DNA of 64,000 bases, taken from contig JACJVV010000001.1 of NCBI GenBank assembly GCA_020637495.1, forward strand, positions 620,001 through 684,000. The letters are read 5' to 3'. Shown piece after piece: positions 8,058 to 17,332 of the stretch. Numbering within the stretch: the first letter of the stretch is position 1; each line of letters opens with the position of its first letter. Below the pieces are notes generated by a model that made no database searches, was not told where the DNA came from, and saw nothing but the letters and a program-made list of their open reading frames with translations. The stretch comes from Candidatus Woesearchaeota archaeon (GTDB lineage: Archaea; Nanobdellota; Nanobdellia; Woesearchaeales; JACJVV01). The position numbers and the translations under genes were made by a program.

Positions 8058-11000
8058 ATGAGGGGAAAAAAAAGAGGGCAGATTTCAGTATTTTTTATTC
8101 TAGGAATTATGCTTCTGATACTTGTCGTATTCTATTTCATATCATCTGCACTAGTCAGTCCTGATACAGCATCATTCCATAAGAAGAACCTTGAGACACG
8201 ATTCGATAAGGAATCATTGCAGGAATTCATTGACTTCTGTCTTATCAATCAGACTGAAGCGATACTTTTTGATATTGCTCTGAACGGAGGAACCTTGAAT
8301 GAAAGCGATCTTGAGTTGCATTCCAAGCTTTATGAAGGAAAAAGATACAGGATATTATGCGCTTATGTAGAAGGTTCTCAATACTGTGTCAATAGGTTGC
8401 TTACACTTGAAGATATAGAAAATGAGATTGCAGCAAAAGTTGTCGATGAACTTGATTCATGCCTTGATCTTGATTATTTCAGAGATCTTGGTTATGAAAT
8501 CTTCACTGGGAACAAAAGTCTTGACATTAAGATAGGATTTGATGAAGTAAACTTATATCTGGATTATCCAATCTCAATGACAAAGCAAGGCATTGAAGTC
8601 AGCATCGATGATCATATGGCTTCATTTGTGCATAGTATCGGCATGATATACTATGTCATGGTCGATATACTCAATCATGAGACTACCTATGGGACATTTG
8701 ACAAGGATGATTGGATGCGTAAGAATAACATGCTTTTTGAGATAGCAAAAGAAAAACCATACCCTTACATCACTTATTCGATCTCTGACAGAGAGATAAC
8801 AAAAAATGGTTCCCCTTTTTCTTTCAGGTTCTCCTTGCAACTGGAAGATAAGGCATCAAATACAGGGAAAGGCTATGTCAGCGATGAGAATTATGGCTGT
8901 TGTTATCTTTCACATTCATGCATGAAGAGCGTTGAGGAGATAACATGCAAACTCAAGAACGGTAGCTATGAACATTCTAACAGATGCAGCTGTGATGATA
9001 GCATATATACTGTCGATGTAGAGGATTTCCGAGATTGCGGTGTACACAAGCATGGTGAATCATGGTGCGCAACTTCAGATGGTATAGGCAGCAGGGATAC
9101 TAAATTCTCCTGTCTTGATGGAAAGATAATTCAGGAAGACTGCAAGGATTTCCATGAGGAAGTATGTGTTGAATATTCTGAAGAAGGAATGGATAAGGCA
9201 ATATGCAAAGTCAATCGATGGGAAGATTGTGCTGCATGCGATAGCAAAGAGTGCTGTGAGAACACATTGCTCAGGGATTGCAGATGGTATGGAAAAACTT
9301 ATGGTGATGACATAGTTATTGAGGAAAGCTCTACTTTACAATGCCTTCCAATAGTATCGCCCGGATTCAGGTTTTGGGATGGTGCAGGTCAGGAGATATG
9401 CAATCTTGGAACTAAATGGGCAAAGTGTGATGGTTGGACTTGCGGTAATGAATGGGTCCAGCATTCAAGCACATCGTGTACAGAACTAGGTGACTGTGGA
9501 ATCAACCAGAATTATAGAGATGATGTCACTTTCTCAGGTTTCTTAGAGACTGATCCACAATACAAACCTTACATCGCCTTCCTTGATAGAGGATATATTA
9601 CGATAAATTCAAAGCAAGAGGATCTGCTCTTCACTGAATTTGTCTCAACAATAGATCTAATACCTGCAATGATAAGCGCCATGCTGAATTATTTTGATGA
9701 TGTACTAAGCAGGAAGAGCGAGATCCTTGACTATAGCTTCTGTGGATTGTATGAAGCGCCTTTAGGAGGACAATGTTCAAAATGTGGTGATGATTGCACT
9801 GAATACAGATGCCATAGCATAGGACAGAACTGCCTATACGATGAGGAAGATGGCTTCCCAAGATGCATAAGCAAGACTGCAAATTCAGGAGACATAATCA
9901 TAAATGTCCCTTCTGATGATTACGAAGTGAAGACTATGATAATAAACGGGAATACATTGCGTGGGTATGAACATAGAGATGATGTCTTGCCTTTTGAACT
10001 CATTGAATTCAACATATCGACAAATGTACCTACAAAATGCAAGATAACATATTATCCTGAGATGGAATTCTCAACAAGCCCCGCAATCTGGCTTGGTAAT
10101 CCATCCTATTCAACATCACATAATATCTCTTTTAGACTTCCTAGCTCAGTCGACGTGCCGAAGCAGATATATGACTCATTGAATGTATCATCATTGAATG
10201 AACTGTATGGTCTTTTCATCGAGCTGAATGATACACTGAGGGATTATTTTGATGATAAGTTCGTGAAGATGCTTGATAAGGCAAATGACTATCTAAATGA
10301 TAAGGATTATATGCGTGAATTGCTTAATATCACTATCTCTGGGATAGATAAAAATGAATACTATACTTTTTTCAGATGTTCAGATGAATCAGGGAACTAT
10401 AACATAGACCCAATCTATCTGAAATACAAAATCGATGACATAACTCCAGACTTGCGAAGCCCGCAGATAGTCTATAGCATCCCTTCAAACGGAAGCTATC
10501 TTGCAGGCTTGCCATATTCCTTGACAATATTCCTGGATGAACCTTCAGAATGCAAGTACAGTGATGTAGATGAGGGATATGGGGTAATGCCTTATGAATT
10601 CGAATGTGAGACATCAGAGATGAGACCATCATTGTATGGAGGAGGTAGCTATTCATGCACAACAAATACCTCATTGACAGAGGTTTACATCAAATGCATG
10701 GACAAGCCTGTCCAGATCTCTAAACATGAGTTCAGTGTAGCAATTGGAATGCAGGAAGACTACAATTATACAGAATCAGAGATTGATGATGCCGTCATAA
10801 TGATAGGGCAGAATTCTGTTGAGGATGTAAACTTCCTCATGGATTATCATGACAGTTGCAGGATAGGATTCAATGGTTATGATTATGGTCTTATGACTGA
10901 TCTTTCATGCATCCCTGATTCCTTTGGACTGAAGATGAATTGCACTCATGACTTTGCTGGAAATAATTATGATGTATATCTAATGTGTGTCGATGGGATC

Positions 11001-11333
11001 TATCAGGAGAGGAACATAAATCAAGAGAGCCATAAGCTTACATTCTTTGAGGATGATGAGCTATCAATAATATCTTATTTCCCTGACTATGATGCAGTAA
11101 TAGGTGATTCAGTAAGCATCGGATTAGTTGTCAATAAGAACATTGAGCAATATGGTGTCAGCTGTGGCTATGGTTTTCATAACGGTGAGTTCTATCAGCT
11201 CTATCCTGTTGGATATTATCAATTCAGAAGAAATATCCATGATATAGATGCTGGTGACTATGATATAGAATTCAAATGTACAGACATCTCAGGCAATATT
11301 GCTTATGGCAATACCAGGTTCATCGCCAGTTGA
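8058..11333 (+). CDS. Large Cys-rich cell-surface protein with class III-like signal anchor
   Basis: 1091 residues. The N-terminus MRGKKRGQISVFFILG has the KRG/Q cleavage context of archaeal class III (pilin-type) signal peptides at Gly7-Gln8 and a single hydrophobic helix (about 10-30), but lacks the usual Glu at +5, so it may instead stay anchored. The rest is extracytoplasmic, with dozens of Cys residues in clusters (about residues 275-480 and 570-600) that suggest disulfide-bonded modules, and beta-rich Ig-like repeats toward the C-terminus ending in aromatic and CGYGF-type strands. Several Asn-X-Ser/Thr sequons occur. No enzyme motif is seen. Proteins of this kind are frequent in DPANN genomes. 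Its 3' end overlaps the convergent regulator gene by 45 bp. Confidence 0.8.
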   Translation: MRGKKRGQISVFFILGIMLLILVVFYFISSALVSPDTASFHKKNLETRFDKESLQEFIDFCLINQTEAILFDIALNGGTLNESDLELHSKLYEGKRYRILCAYVEGSQYCVNRLLTLEDIENEIAAKVVDELDSCLDLDYFRDLGYEIFTGNKSLDIKIGFDEVNLYLDYPISMTKQGIEVSIDDHMASFVHSIGMIYYVMVDILNHETTYGTFDKDDWMRKNNMLFEIAKEKPYPYITYSISDREITKNGSPFSFRFSLQLEDKASNTGKGYVSDENYGCCYLSHSCMKSVEEITCKLKNGSYEHSNRCSCDDSIYTVDVEDFRDCGVHKHGESWCATSDGIGSRDTKFSCLDGKIIQEDCKDFHEEVCVEYSEEGMDKAICKVNRWEDCAACDSKECCENTLLRDCRWYGKTYGDDIVIEESSTLQCLPIVSPGFRFWDGAGQEICNLGTKWAKCDGWTCGNEWVQHSSTSCTELGDCGINQNYRDDVTFSGFLETDPQYKPYIAFLDRGYITINSKQEDLLFTEFVSTIDLIPAMISAMLNYFDDVLSRKSEILDYSFCGLYEAPLGGQCSKCGDDCTEYRCHSIGQNCLYDEEDGFPRCISKTANSGDIIINVPSDDYEVKTMIINGNTLRGYEHRDDVLPFELIEFNISTNVPTKCKITYYPEMEFSTSPAIWLGNPSYSTSHNISFRLPSSVDVPKQIYDSLNVSSLNELYGLFIELNDTLRDYFDDKFVKMLDKANDYLNDKDYMRELLNITISGIDKNEYYTFFRCSDESGNYNIDPIYLKYKIDDITPDLRSPQIVYSIPSNGSYLAGLPYSLTIFLDEPSECKYSDVDEGYGVMPYEFECETSEMRPSLYGGGSYSCTTNTSLTEVYIKCMDKPVQISKHEFSVAIGMQEDYNYTESEIDDAVIMIGQNSVEDVNFLMDYHDSCRIGFNGYDYGLMTDLSCIPDSFGLKMNCTHDFAGNNYDVYLMCVDGIYQERNINQESHKLTFFEDDELSIISYFPDYDAVIGDSVSIGLVVNKNIEQYGVSCGYGFHNGEFYQLYPVGYYQFRRNIHDIDAGDYDIEFKCTDISGNIAYGNTRFIAS

Positions 11334-11660
11334 TTCTGTTGATAGTTGAGAAATCTTCTCAAGCTCTTTTTTCACACGTTCACTTCCTTTAGGGCTTGCA
11401 TTTGGCCCAAGGCAATAATATGTCTTCTTGACATTATCTCCCCAAGAGTAATCTCCTTGTTCGCGTCTTATCTCTTTTATTTCTATCTCTCCCAGGTCAA
11501 CACCTTTCTTCAGATGATAATAGATTACCTCTCTTGTGCATGAAGGAAAAATCTTTTGGTATAGCTTTGATATCTGATAACCATAACCTTTTCCTATATA
11601 GTGTAGAATCTCGACGATATTCTGTCTTATCTCGGAAAAAATCGGCCTACCCCTTTTCAT
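11289..11660 (-). CDS. Winged-helix DNA-binding protein
   Basis: 123 residues. The N-terminal 90 residues fit a winged helix-turn-helix: IRQNIVEILHYIGKGYGYQISKLYQKI, then TREVIYYHLKKGVDLGEIEIKEI as recognition helix and wing, with a basic MKRGRP start. The C-terminal 35 residues are helical then flexible. Resembles PadR/ArsR-like archaeal regulators; target unknown. TTTATAAG at 11683-11690 is 26 nt upstream of the start (leaderless). It overlaps the end of the large surface-protein gene by 45 bp on the opposite strand, so read-through of either gene would make antisense RNA. Confidence 0.78.
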   Translation of the reverse strand: MKRGRPIFSEIRQNIVEILHYIGKGYGYQISKLYQKIFPSCTREVIYYHLKKGVDLGEIEIKEIRREQGDYSWGDNVKKTYYCLGPNASPKGSERVKKELEKISQLSTESTGDEPGIAISNIA

Positions 11661-11769
11661 AAAAAAATTTATGGTAATGTTCTTTATAAGCTTTTTGATG
11701 TGCTGTTTTTTGCTTTCTTTATGATATTATAGACAAAATTTATTAATCTACATCAGTATACTTTTTCGT

Positions 11770-12696
11770 ATGTATGTAGTAGAGCTATCAAAAGAAAACC
11801 TTACATTGTCTGTAGCTGAAGCAATATCCTTGTTTGGCAATGGAAACCTAATAGATAATTATTTCTTCATCAAGGATATCAAGAACATCCAAAGAATAAG
11901 TTACGCAAAAAGAGCTTTCATTGTATTGCTGTCTTTTAATATTGTCGATATGGATAAGGTATTAAGTAAGATAAACTGGAACAGCATCATAAAGAAGGAG
12001 TACAAGATGTTCTATATAAACATTGATGATGATGGGATAAGCGATAGGATTTGGAAGATGTTGGAAGAACCAAAAGTAAATATAAAAGAACCTAAGCAGC
12101 AGGTGTACTTTATACGACTAGGTTCCAGCGTATTCTGTTGTGAGAAAGCATGGGAGAATGATGATGGTTTCAGTGATAGGCTTCCACATAAGCGTAAAGG
12201 ATTGAAACCTATATCACTTAAGCCAAAACTTGCAAGAAGTTTAGTGAATCTTTCAGGCGTCAAAGATAAGCGGAAGTTCATCATTGATCCTTTCTGCGGT
12301 ACTGGTGGAATATTGATTGAGGCAAAGCTGTGTGGATTGAAATGCAAAGGATATGACTTATCGAGTGAAATGGTGGCGATAACCAAAGATCAAGGCATTG
12401 ATGCTTCAGTCAAGGACTTTTTTGATCTGAAAGAAGCAAATTATATAGTGACAGAATTACCTTTCGGGAAGAATACGAAGAATCTGCCTGATAATTTCTA
12501 TAAGAATGTAATCATCCATCTTGGCAGGATCCTTAGGAGAAAAGCAATTGTAGTATTTCCAGGAAATATCAATGTCAAAAGCTTATTGAATAATTATGGC
12601 GGTTCTTTGGTGCTTTCCGACCTGCATAAATATTATGTGCATAAATCAATGACAAGGCAGATCTGCGTAATTCAAAGAATCAATGCTCATTTCTGA
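11770..12696 (+). CDS. Trm11/Trm-G10-like tRNA guanosine N2-methyltransferase
   Basis: 308 residues. The N-terminal half resembles a THUMP-type RNA-binding region, and the C-terminal half a Rossmann methyltransferase with motif I DPFCGTGG at 173-180. This arrangement matches Trm11/Trm-G10 enzymes that methylate G10 of tRNA. The catalytic motif IV, normally DPPYG, is TELPFG here (228-233), keeping only the second Pro, an aromatic and Gly; activity is therefore less certain. TTTATTAA at 11739-11746 is 27 nt before the ATG (leaderless). The 3' end overlaps the convergent gene at 12680 by 17 bp. Confidence 0.75.
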   Translation: MYVVELSKENLTLSVAEAISLFGNGNLIDNYFFIKDIKNIQRISYAKRAFIVLLSFNIVDMDKVLSKINWNSIIKKEYKMFYINIDDDGISDRIWKMLEEPKVNIKEPKQQVYFIRLGSSVFCCEKAWENDDGFSDRLPHKRKGLKPISLKPKLARSLVNLSGVKDKRKFIIDPFCGTGGILIEAKLCGLKCKGYDLSSEMVAITKDQGIDASVKDFFDLKEANYIVTELPFGKNTKNLPDNFYKNVIIHLGRILRRKAIVVFPGNINVKSLLNNYGGSLVLSDLHKYYVHKSMTRQICVIQRINAHF

Positions 12697-13162
12697 TGCA
12701 ATATTTCACTTCACATGAAGTAAGGTATCTCTTGATCCCTTTGCAATCCATTGCATCATTGCTTTTGATCTTACCCGTTATGTTTAGCCTATGGAATATC
12801 CTTGTAGGGTTTAGATCAACTACAATTCCTGCGTAATTAACTCTTGGTCTAAGCCATTTCTTTAGATCCTTCCTTACAGTTACATCCAGCTCTTCTTTAT
12901 TCCTAATGCAGTAATCTACGATCCTTCTGCATGTCTCTTTAGTTTCAACAAAGAATGCCATAGAGTACGTTTGAGGCACTTTTATTATCTCAAGATCATA
13001 TCTTTTGATGAACTCATCCAGATAGATGGGTTGAATCCTTGAGTCTCTTCTTTCAAGTCCAAAAGCATACATTGCAGTACCTAAGGAGTTGGATTCCACT
13101 TCTTGTCTAGCTTTGGATACTATCTCATCAATCCTTCCCTGGATACCCTCAATATCTACCAT
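12680..13162 (-). CDS. Hypothetical protein
   Basis: 160 residues, not recognised. Predicted soluble, mixed alpha/beta, with an N-terminal helix (IQGRIDEIVSKARQEVE) and a Cys-containing C-terminus (DCKGIKRYLTSCEVKYC). No metal or nucleotide motif is clear. An AT-rich TATA-like element (ataataaatc, about 13184-13194) lies 25 nt before the start. Convergent 17 bp overlap with the Trm11-like gene. Confidence 0.65.
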   Translation of the reverse strand: MVDIEGIQGRIDEIVSKARQEVESNSLGTAMYAFGLERRDSRIQPIYLDEFIKRYDLEIIKVPQTYSMAFFVETKETCRRIVDYCIRNKEELDVTVRKDLKKWLRPRVNYAGIVVDLNPTRIFHRLNITGKIKSNDAMDCKGIKRYLTSCEVKYCIRNEH

Positions 13163-13234
13163 GTTTTTTGAGGTTTCTTATCCGATAATAAATCTTTTTA
13201 TATAACCTAGCAAATCAATCTATGGAGATATAAT

Positions 13235-14197
13235 ATGCAAATGGAACTAGGTAAGGTAGAGACTTCTGAATGGTACATTGACAAAGCTTTCAACCGTGGA
13301 AAGAAGAGGATACAGCAGACAAAGATAAAGACACAGATGAAACGTGAGGAGAAATACAAGTATCTTGAAGGGATAAGGATATCTGTCATCAATGATACTC
13401 TACGAAATGACCTTAAGAAGCTAGTGAATATCTTCCCACGGTTTGAAGAGCTTGATACTTTCTATAAGCAAGTGTTTGAATGCATGGTCGATATTGACAA
13501 ATACAAGCATTCACTCGGGAAATTAACCTGGGCGCAACAGCAGATACAGAAGATATTCAAGGAGAACTATAGGACGCTTCAGAGGAAGACGAATTCTGAA
13601 GAAGTATTAGCCGTAAGAAATACTTACCTCGCCAGGACTAGCTCTGTCTTTAAGCAGATCTCCAAAGCTTTTGCAGAGCTTGAGGATGCGAGGAAGAAGA
13701 TCAAGGACATGCCTAATGTAAAGACTTCACTCTTCACTATCGCGATTGCAGGATTCCCTAATGTAGGAAAATCAACCCTTTTAGGGAAACTTACTGATTC
13801 AAAGCCAGAGGTAAATAGCTATGCATTCACAACTAAGGGATTGATGATAGGGTATCTTGGTAAAGGCAGCGACAGGATACAGATCATAGATACTCCAGGA
13901 ACTCTCAACAGGTTTGATAAGATGAATAAGATTGAGAAGATAGCACATCTGTGCATGAAGTATTGTGCATATGCACTAGTATATGTCTTTGATTTCACAG
14001 AACCTTATGATATCACCGAGCAGGTGAAGCTATACCAAGACTTGAAGAAACTCAACAAGAAGATAATTGTCTATTTCAGCAAAAGTGATATCATAGATAC
14101 AAAGCTTATAGATGGATTCGATGTCAAAGGACTATATAATATAGAAGAACTTAAGCAACAATTGGTTTCTCTTGCTTTTGAAGCTTCACAACTTTGA
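13235..14197 (+). CDS. NOG1-like ribosome-assembly GTPase
   Basis: 320-residue OBG/NOG1-family GTPase. An N-terminal helical domain (1-160) precedes the G domain: G1 GFPNVGKST at 173-181, G2 region near YAFTTKG, G3 DTPGTLNR near 221, and a G4-like YFSKSD near 285. The Tyr/Phe-rich FDFTEP switch and the order helical domain then G domain match archaeal NOG1, which acts in large-subunit maturation; this is the short archaeal form without eukaryotic C-terminal extensions. A TATA box (TTTATATA, 13197-13204) lies 34 nt upstream and GGAGAT is just before the ATG, so a short leader with a ribosome-binding site is likely. Convergent with uL16, overlapping by 47 bp. Confidence 0.9.
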   Translation: MQMELGKVETSEWYIDKAFNRGKKRIQQTKIKTQMKREEKYKYLEGIRISVINDTLRNDLKKLVNIFPRFEELDTFYKQVFECMVDIDKYKHSLGKLTWAQQQIQKIFKENYRTLQRKTNSEEVLAVRNTYLARTSSVFKQISKAFAELEDARKKIKDMPNVKTSLFTIAIAGFPNVGKSTLLGKLTDSKPEVNSYAFTTKGLMIGYLGKGSDRIQIIDTPGTLNRFDKMNKIEKIAHLCMKYCAYALVYVFDFTEPYDITEQVKLYQDLKKLNKKIIVYFSKSDIIDTKLIDGFDVKGLYNIEELKQQLVSLAFEASQL

Positions 14198-14702
14198 TAG
14201 TGAAAGAAGCTGGCATCCTATGGATACCTTTCTCAAGACCAATCTTAGCTTTCTCAAGGAAATCTTTAGTTGTCTTTATCTCAAAGACTTCTTTGCCTTT
14301 CTTTATCCTTGCAGCGATGCCTATTACCTTACCGAATGACATCTTCATACCAGTGCTCATACGGTCAGCTCCTGCTCCTGATGCAAGAGGGTTTTCCCTA
14401 AGCATGTGATGAGGATAAGCTTTCATCCTGAGATGATAATTCTCAACACCAATCTGGGTCTCGAAATACTTATTGATGACCATCCTTGCGCTTTCAAGTG
14501 AGTTATCCCTTATGTTCAGATTATCTTTAGATACCAAAGATAATGAGTAATCCCAGTCTTCTCTTGCCCTGTTTCCCATGTCGAACCTGACTATCTTAGG
14601 TACTGGACTAGCTCTGACGAATGATTTCTTCCTGAACTTGGATTTCCTTGTGTAAGGCCTTTCAAGTCTTCTGTATGCACAAAATTTTCGTTTCTTTGCC
14701 AT
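14151..14702 (-). CDS. rpl10e: 50S ribosomal protein uL16 (archaeal L10e)
   Basis: 183-residue archaeal/eukaryotic-type uL16 (L10e), a large-subunit protein near the peptidyl-transferase centre and 5S rRNA. The conserved N-terminus MAKKRKFCAYRRLERPYTRKS, the YHLRMKAYPHHMLREN loop and the GADRMSTGMKMSFGK segment identify it. Its 3' end overlaps the GTPase gene by 47 bp, an unusually long convergent overlap for an essential gene. TTTTTAAAGC near 14747-14756 is the likely TATA, giving a leader of about 20 nt. Confidence 0.97.
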   Translation of the reverse strand: MAKKRKFCAYRRLERPYTRKSKFRKKSFVRASPVPKIVRFDMGNRAREDWDYSLSLVSKDNLNIRDNSLESARMVINKYFETQIGVENYHLRMKAYPHHMLRENPLASGAGADRMSTGMKMSFGKVIGIAARIKKGKEVFEIKTTKDFLEKAKIGLEKGIHRMPASFTIKVVKLQKQEKPIVA

Positions 14703-14819
14703 TTTCGTGATCTAAATTGATATGCTACTGAGAAATCCTGATCCCTTTTTAAAGCTTGTGGTGTGAATGACTCACCTTTTATTCCAGTATAGGCTATTCT
14801 ATACTATAAAGCCACATCG

Positions 14820-16241
14820 TTATCTTTTGAATATCCTGATAATCTCATTATTGTCTATAGTTGGTTTACTCCATGATTCTGGTATCTTTGCTTGTTTCAG
14901 GAATTCAGATAATCTTTTCCTATATGAATCTTTTGCATAATGTTTCAGGATCTGTCTTTTATTATTCCTTATAATTGAATCACTTTTTTTAGAGTATAAG
15001 AAATCAATCATAGGCTTTAATTGTTGCGTTAATTTATCATAGTCTGCCTTGTCAAGCATTCTTATCTTATCTGCTTCATCATATCTTAGAAATTCTTTAC
15101 CTTTCACTTTGAGTTCAGTGTAGAAGTGCTTAAGATCTATGCCATTGGCTTCAAAGTCATGGAATATGTATGGAAGCCTTCTACCTATAACTTTTTTGTC
15201 AGCAACCCATCCTTCCACATAAGTGAATCCAAATCCTTCTTGTACTGAAGTCGTTATTATCGCTTCTGATATATTGAAGAGATCAATAATATTGTTCATG
15301 CCTTTCTCCCTCTCTTCGCCTGCTGAAAGAAGTTCATACCCGAAACCTATCGTTGCTGGAATATTATTCTTTCTTATGTAATCTTTTATCCTTTTTCCGT
15401 ATTCAGCATCACTCTTGCTCGTCCCTTCAAGTGTTATAAGCAGCTGCCACTCATCCTTGGCATGATTCAAAGCTTTCAGCACAAGCAGCGTCTCAGTGAT
15501 ATTCTTTCTTTTGAGTATCTTCAATGGGCTTGTCAATATCCTTCTCTGAGGATCAAACCTGTAGTTGTTCTTTTCTGCATAATCTTTCAGCTTTTGTTTC
15601 AATATTTTTGTATCCTTAGGCCTTGAAGCAAAGAAATCTGTATCAATCGCATTAGGGTATAGGAAAATTCTGTTCTTAGGTATCCCTATCTTATTGAGAA
15701 GCTTCCTATCACGAGAATTTATTGTGCAGTACCAAATATTCTTGTGGATAGGATATGCTAACTGATTGCCAAGCTTCTTGTCAGTCTTTCCGGTGCAGGT
15801 GAACATGTATTTTAGGTTTGCGGGACGATTCTCCTCTGCAAAATCATGATGCTGCAGGATTATCCTGAATTCTTCATCTTCTAAATCTTCTGCAAGAAGC
15901 TGCAATGCCATGCCAAGATAGCATGACTTGAATATCCCAATATTATGTGCATGGATTATGCATGGTCTTGATAGGTCAAGCTTCTTCTTGATCTTTTCTT
16001 TGACCACTCTAGCTTTCCTCATCAATTCATCCTTATTCTTGAAATTGCCTTCTGAATATCCCAATTCAGGCATATGGATTGATCTCACTCCTTTCATCCT
16101 GATCTGGCCTTTTCTTGCATCATACATGGCACTTAGCTTGATCTCCTTATCCTTGCTCAATGCTTCCAGAATATCTTCAATGACTGTCCTTACACCACAT
16201 TGTTTCATATGATAATGCATTGCGTAATAGTTCAATCTCAT
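14820..16241 (-). CDS. GT4-like (GT-B fold) glycosyltransferase
   Basis: 473-residue cytoplasmic glycosyltransferase of the glycogen-synthase/sucrose-synthase-like GT-B type. The N-terminal Rossmann half contains HAHNIGIFKS and LQHHDFAEENRP; the C-terminal half has the sugar-nucleotide region with KILKRKNITETL and the EX7E-like EGFGFTYVEGWV signature. Acceptor and donor cannot be read from sequence. It is divergent from glucosyl-3-phosphoglycerate synthase across 98 bp, so a role in the same sugar-glycerate pathway is plausible. The start at 16241 is chosen over TTG 16244 because TTTTATAT (16263-16270, minus strand) is 25 nt upstream. Confidence 0.85.
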   Translation of the reverse strand: MRLNYYAMHYHMKQCGVRTVIEDILEALSKDKEIKLSAMYDARKGQIRMKGVRSIHMPELGYSEGNFKNKDELMRKARVVKEKIKKKLDLSRPCIIHAHNIGIFKSCYLGMALQLLAEDLEDEEFRIILQHHDFAEENRPANLKYMFTCTGKTDKKLGNQLAYPIHKNIWYCTINSRDRKLLNKIGIPKNRIFLYPNAIDTDFFASRPKDTKILKQKLKDYAEKNNYRFDPQRRILTSPLKILKRKNITETLLVLKALNHAKDEWQLLITLEGTSKSDAEYGKRIKDYIRKNNIPATIGFGYELLSAGEEREKGMNNIIDLFNISEAIITTSVQEGFGFTYVEGWVADKKVIGRRLPYIFHDFEANGIDLKHFYTELKVKGKEFLRYDEADKIRMLDKADYDKLTQQLKPMIDFLYSKKSDSIIRNNKRQILKHYAKDSYRKRLSEFLKQAKIPESWSKPTIDNNEIIRIFKR

Positions 16242-16262
16242 CAAAAATCATCAAGTTTGATG

Positions 16263-16315
16263 ATATAAAAATGTTTCTCTCTCGATAAAATAGTATTATC
16301 AAAACCTTTATTAAT
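16263..16315. promoter_or_regulatory. Divergent TATA boxes for the glycosyltransferase and gpgS
   Basis: Minus-strand TTTTATAT at 16263-16270 is 25 nt before start 16241; plus-strand TTTATTAA at 16308-16315 is 28 nt before start 16340. Only 38 bp separate the two boxes, so the two units could be controlled together. Confidence 0.6.
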
Positions 16316-16339
16316 CATCGGTTCTGAGATTATCATAGG

Positions 16340-17332
16340 ATGAATGTAGAAGAATGGTTTGACAAATATCGATTCAAATGTGACAGTTACAGGGATATAA
16401 AATCATTGGTCAGACTCAAGAAGGACAAGAAGATAAAGATCTCTGTCGTGATACCAACATTGAATGAGGCTGATAATATCGGTCATGTCATAAACATACT
16501 CATGCCTCTGATGAAGAAGCATAAGCTTGTCGATGAGATATTAGTTGTCGACTCAGGAAGTACTGACGATACAGAAAAGATCTCGAAAGAAAGTGGAGCT
16601 AAATTCTTTATTTCTGAGAAGTACCTGAAAGGACAAGGAAAGGCAAAGGGAAAAGGTGAAAATCTCTGGAAGTCGATATATCTTGCAGAGGGTGACATAA
16701 TTGTATGGGTGGATGCAGACATAAAGAACATGCATCCTAGGTTTGTTTACGGACTTGTAGGTCCTTTATTGACTCATGACGATATAAAATTCACAAAAGC
16801 ATTCTATAAAAGACCGATAAAAGTCGGAAAAGAGCTGATGCCGCTTGGTGGTGGCAGGGTTACTGAACTTACAGGAAGACCTCTATTCAACATGTATTTT
16901 CCTCGTCTGAGCGGCTTCATACAGCCTTTCTCTGGAGAATTTGCAATACGACGAGAAGTCGCTGAAAGGATTCCTTTCTTTATCGGTTATGGTGTTGAGA
17001 CAGGCATGCTTATAGACATAGTCCAGAAGTTTGGTCTTCGTGCCTGTGCACAAGTAGACCTCAAGAAACGTGTACATAGGAACCAGACTTTGCAGAGCCT
17101 GAGCAAGATGTCATTTGGCATATTGCAGGTATTCGCTACACGTGCTGATAAACTAGGGAAGTTAGTCCTTGTACGTGAGCCAAAAAGCAAATATAGGCAG
17201 ATCGAGCACGATGATAAGGGAGATTATTTCATACGTGAACTCAAGGTACAGGAGAGGCAACGCCCACCTATGATAATTGTTGATGAATACAGGGAAAAAT
17301 TCAAGAAGGACCCTAACTGGATGTATGTCTGA
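16340..17332 (+). CDS. gpgS: Glucosyl-3-phosphoglycerate synthase (GT81)
   Basis: 330-residue GT-A glycosyltransferase. Family features: VVIPTLNEADNI at 36-47, VVDSGSTDDT at 69-78, metal-binding DAD at 125-127, and the GpgS-type segments LPLGGGRVTELTGRPL-like (MPLGGGRVTELTGRPLFN) and GYGVETGMLID. GpgS transfers glucose from NDP-glucose to D-3-phosphoglycerate, making glucosyl-3-phosphoglycerate, the precursor of glucosylglycerate. The next gene, a GH13_18 phosphorylase, overlaps it by 8 bp, so they are translationally linked. No glucosyl-phosphoglycerate phosphatase was found in the window. Confidence 0.88.
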   Translation: MNVEEWFDKYRFKCDSYRDIKSLVRLKKDKKIKISVVIPTLNEADNIGHVINILMPLMKKHKLVDEILVVDSGSTDDTEKISKESGAKFFISEKYLKGQGKAKGKGENLWKSIYLAEGDIIVWVDADIKNMHPRFVYGLVGPLLTHDDIKFTKAFYKRPIKVGKELMPLGGGRVTELTGRPLFNMYFPRLSGFIQPFSGEFAIRREVAERIPFFIGYGVETGMLIDIVQKFGLRACAQVDLKKRVHRNQTLQSLSKMSFGILQVFATRADKLGKLVLVREPKSKYRQIEHDDKGDYFIRELKVQERQRPPMIIVDEYREKFKKDPNWMYV

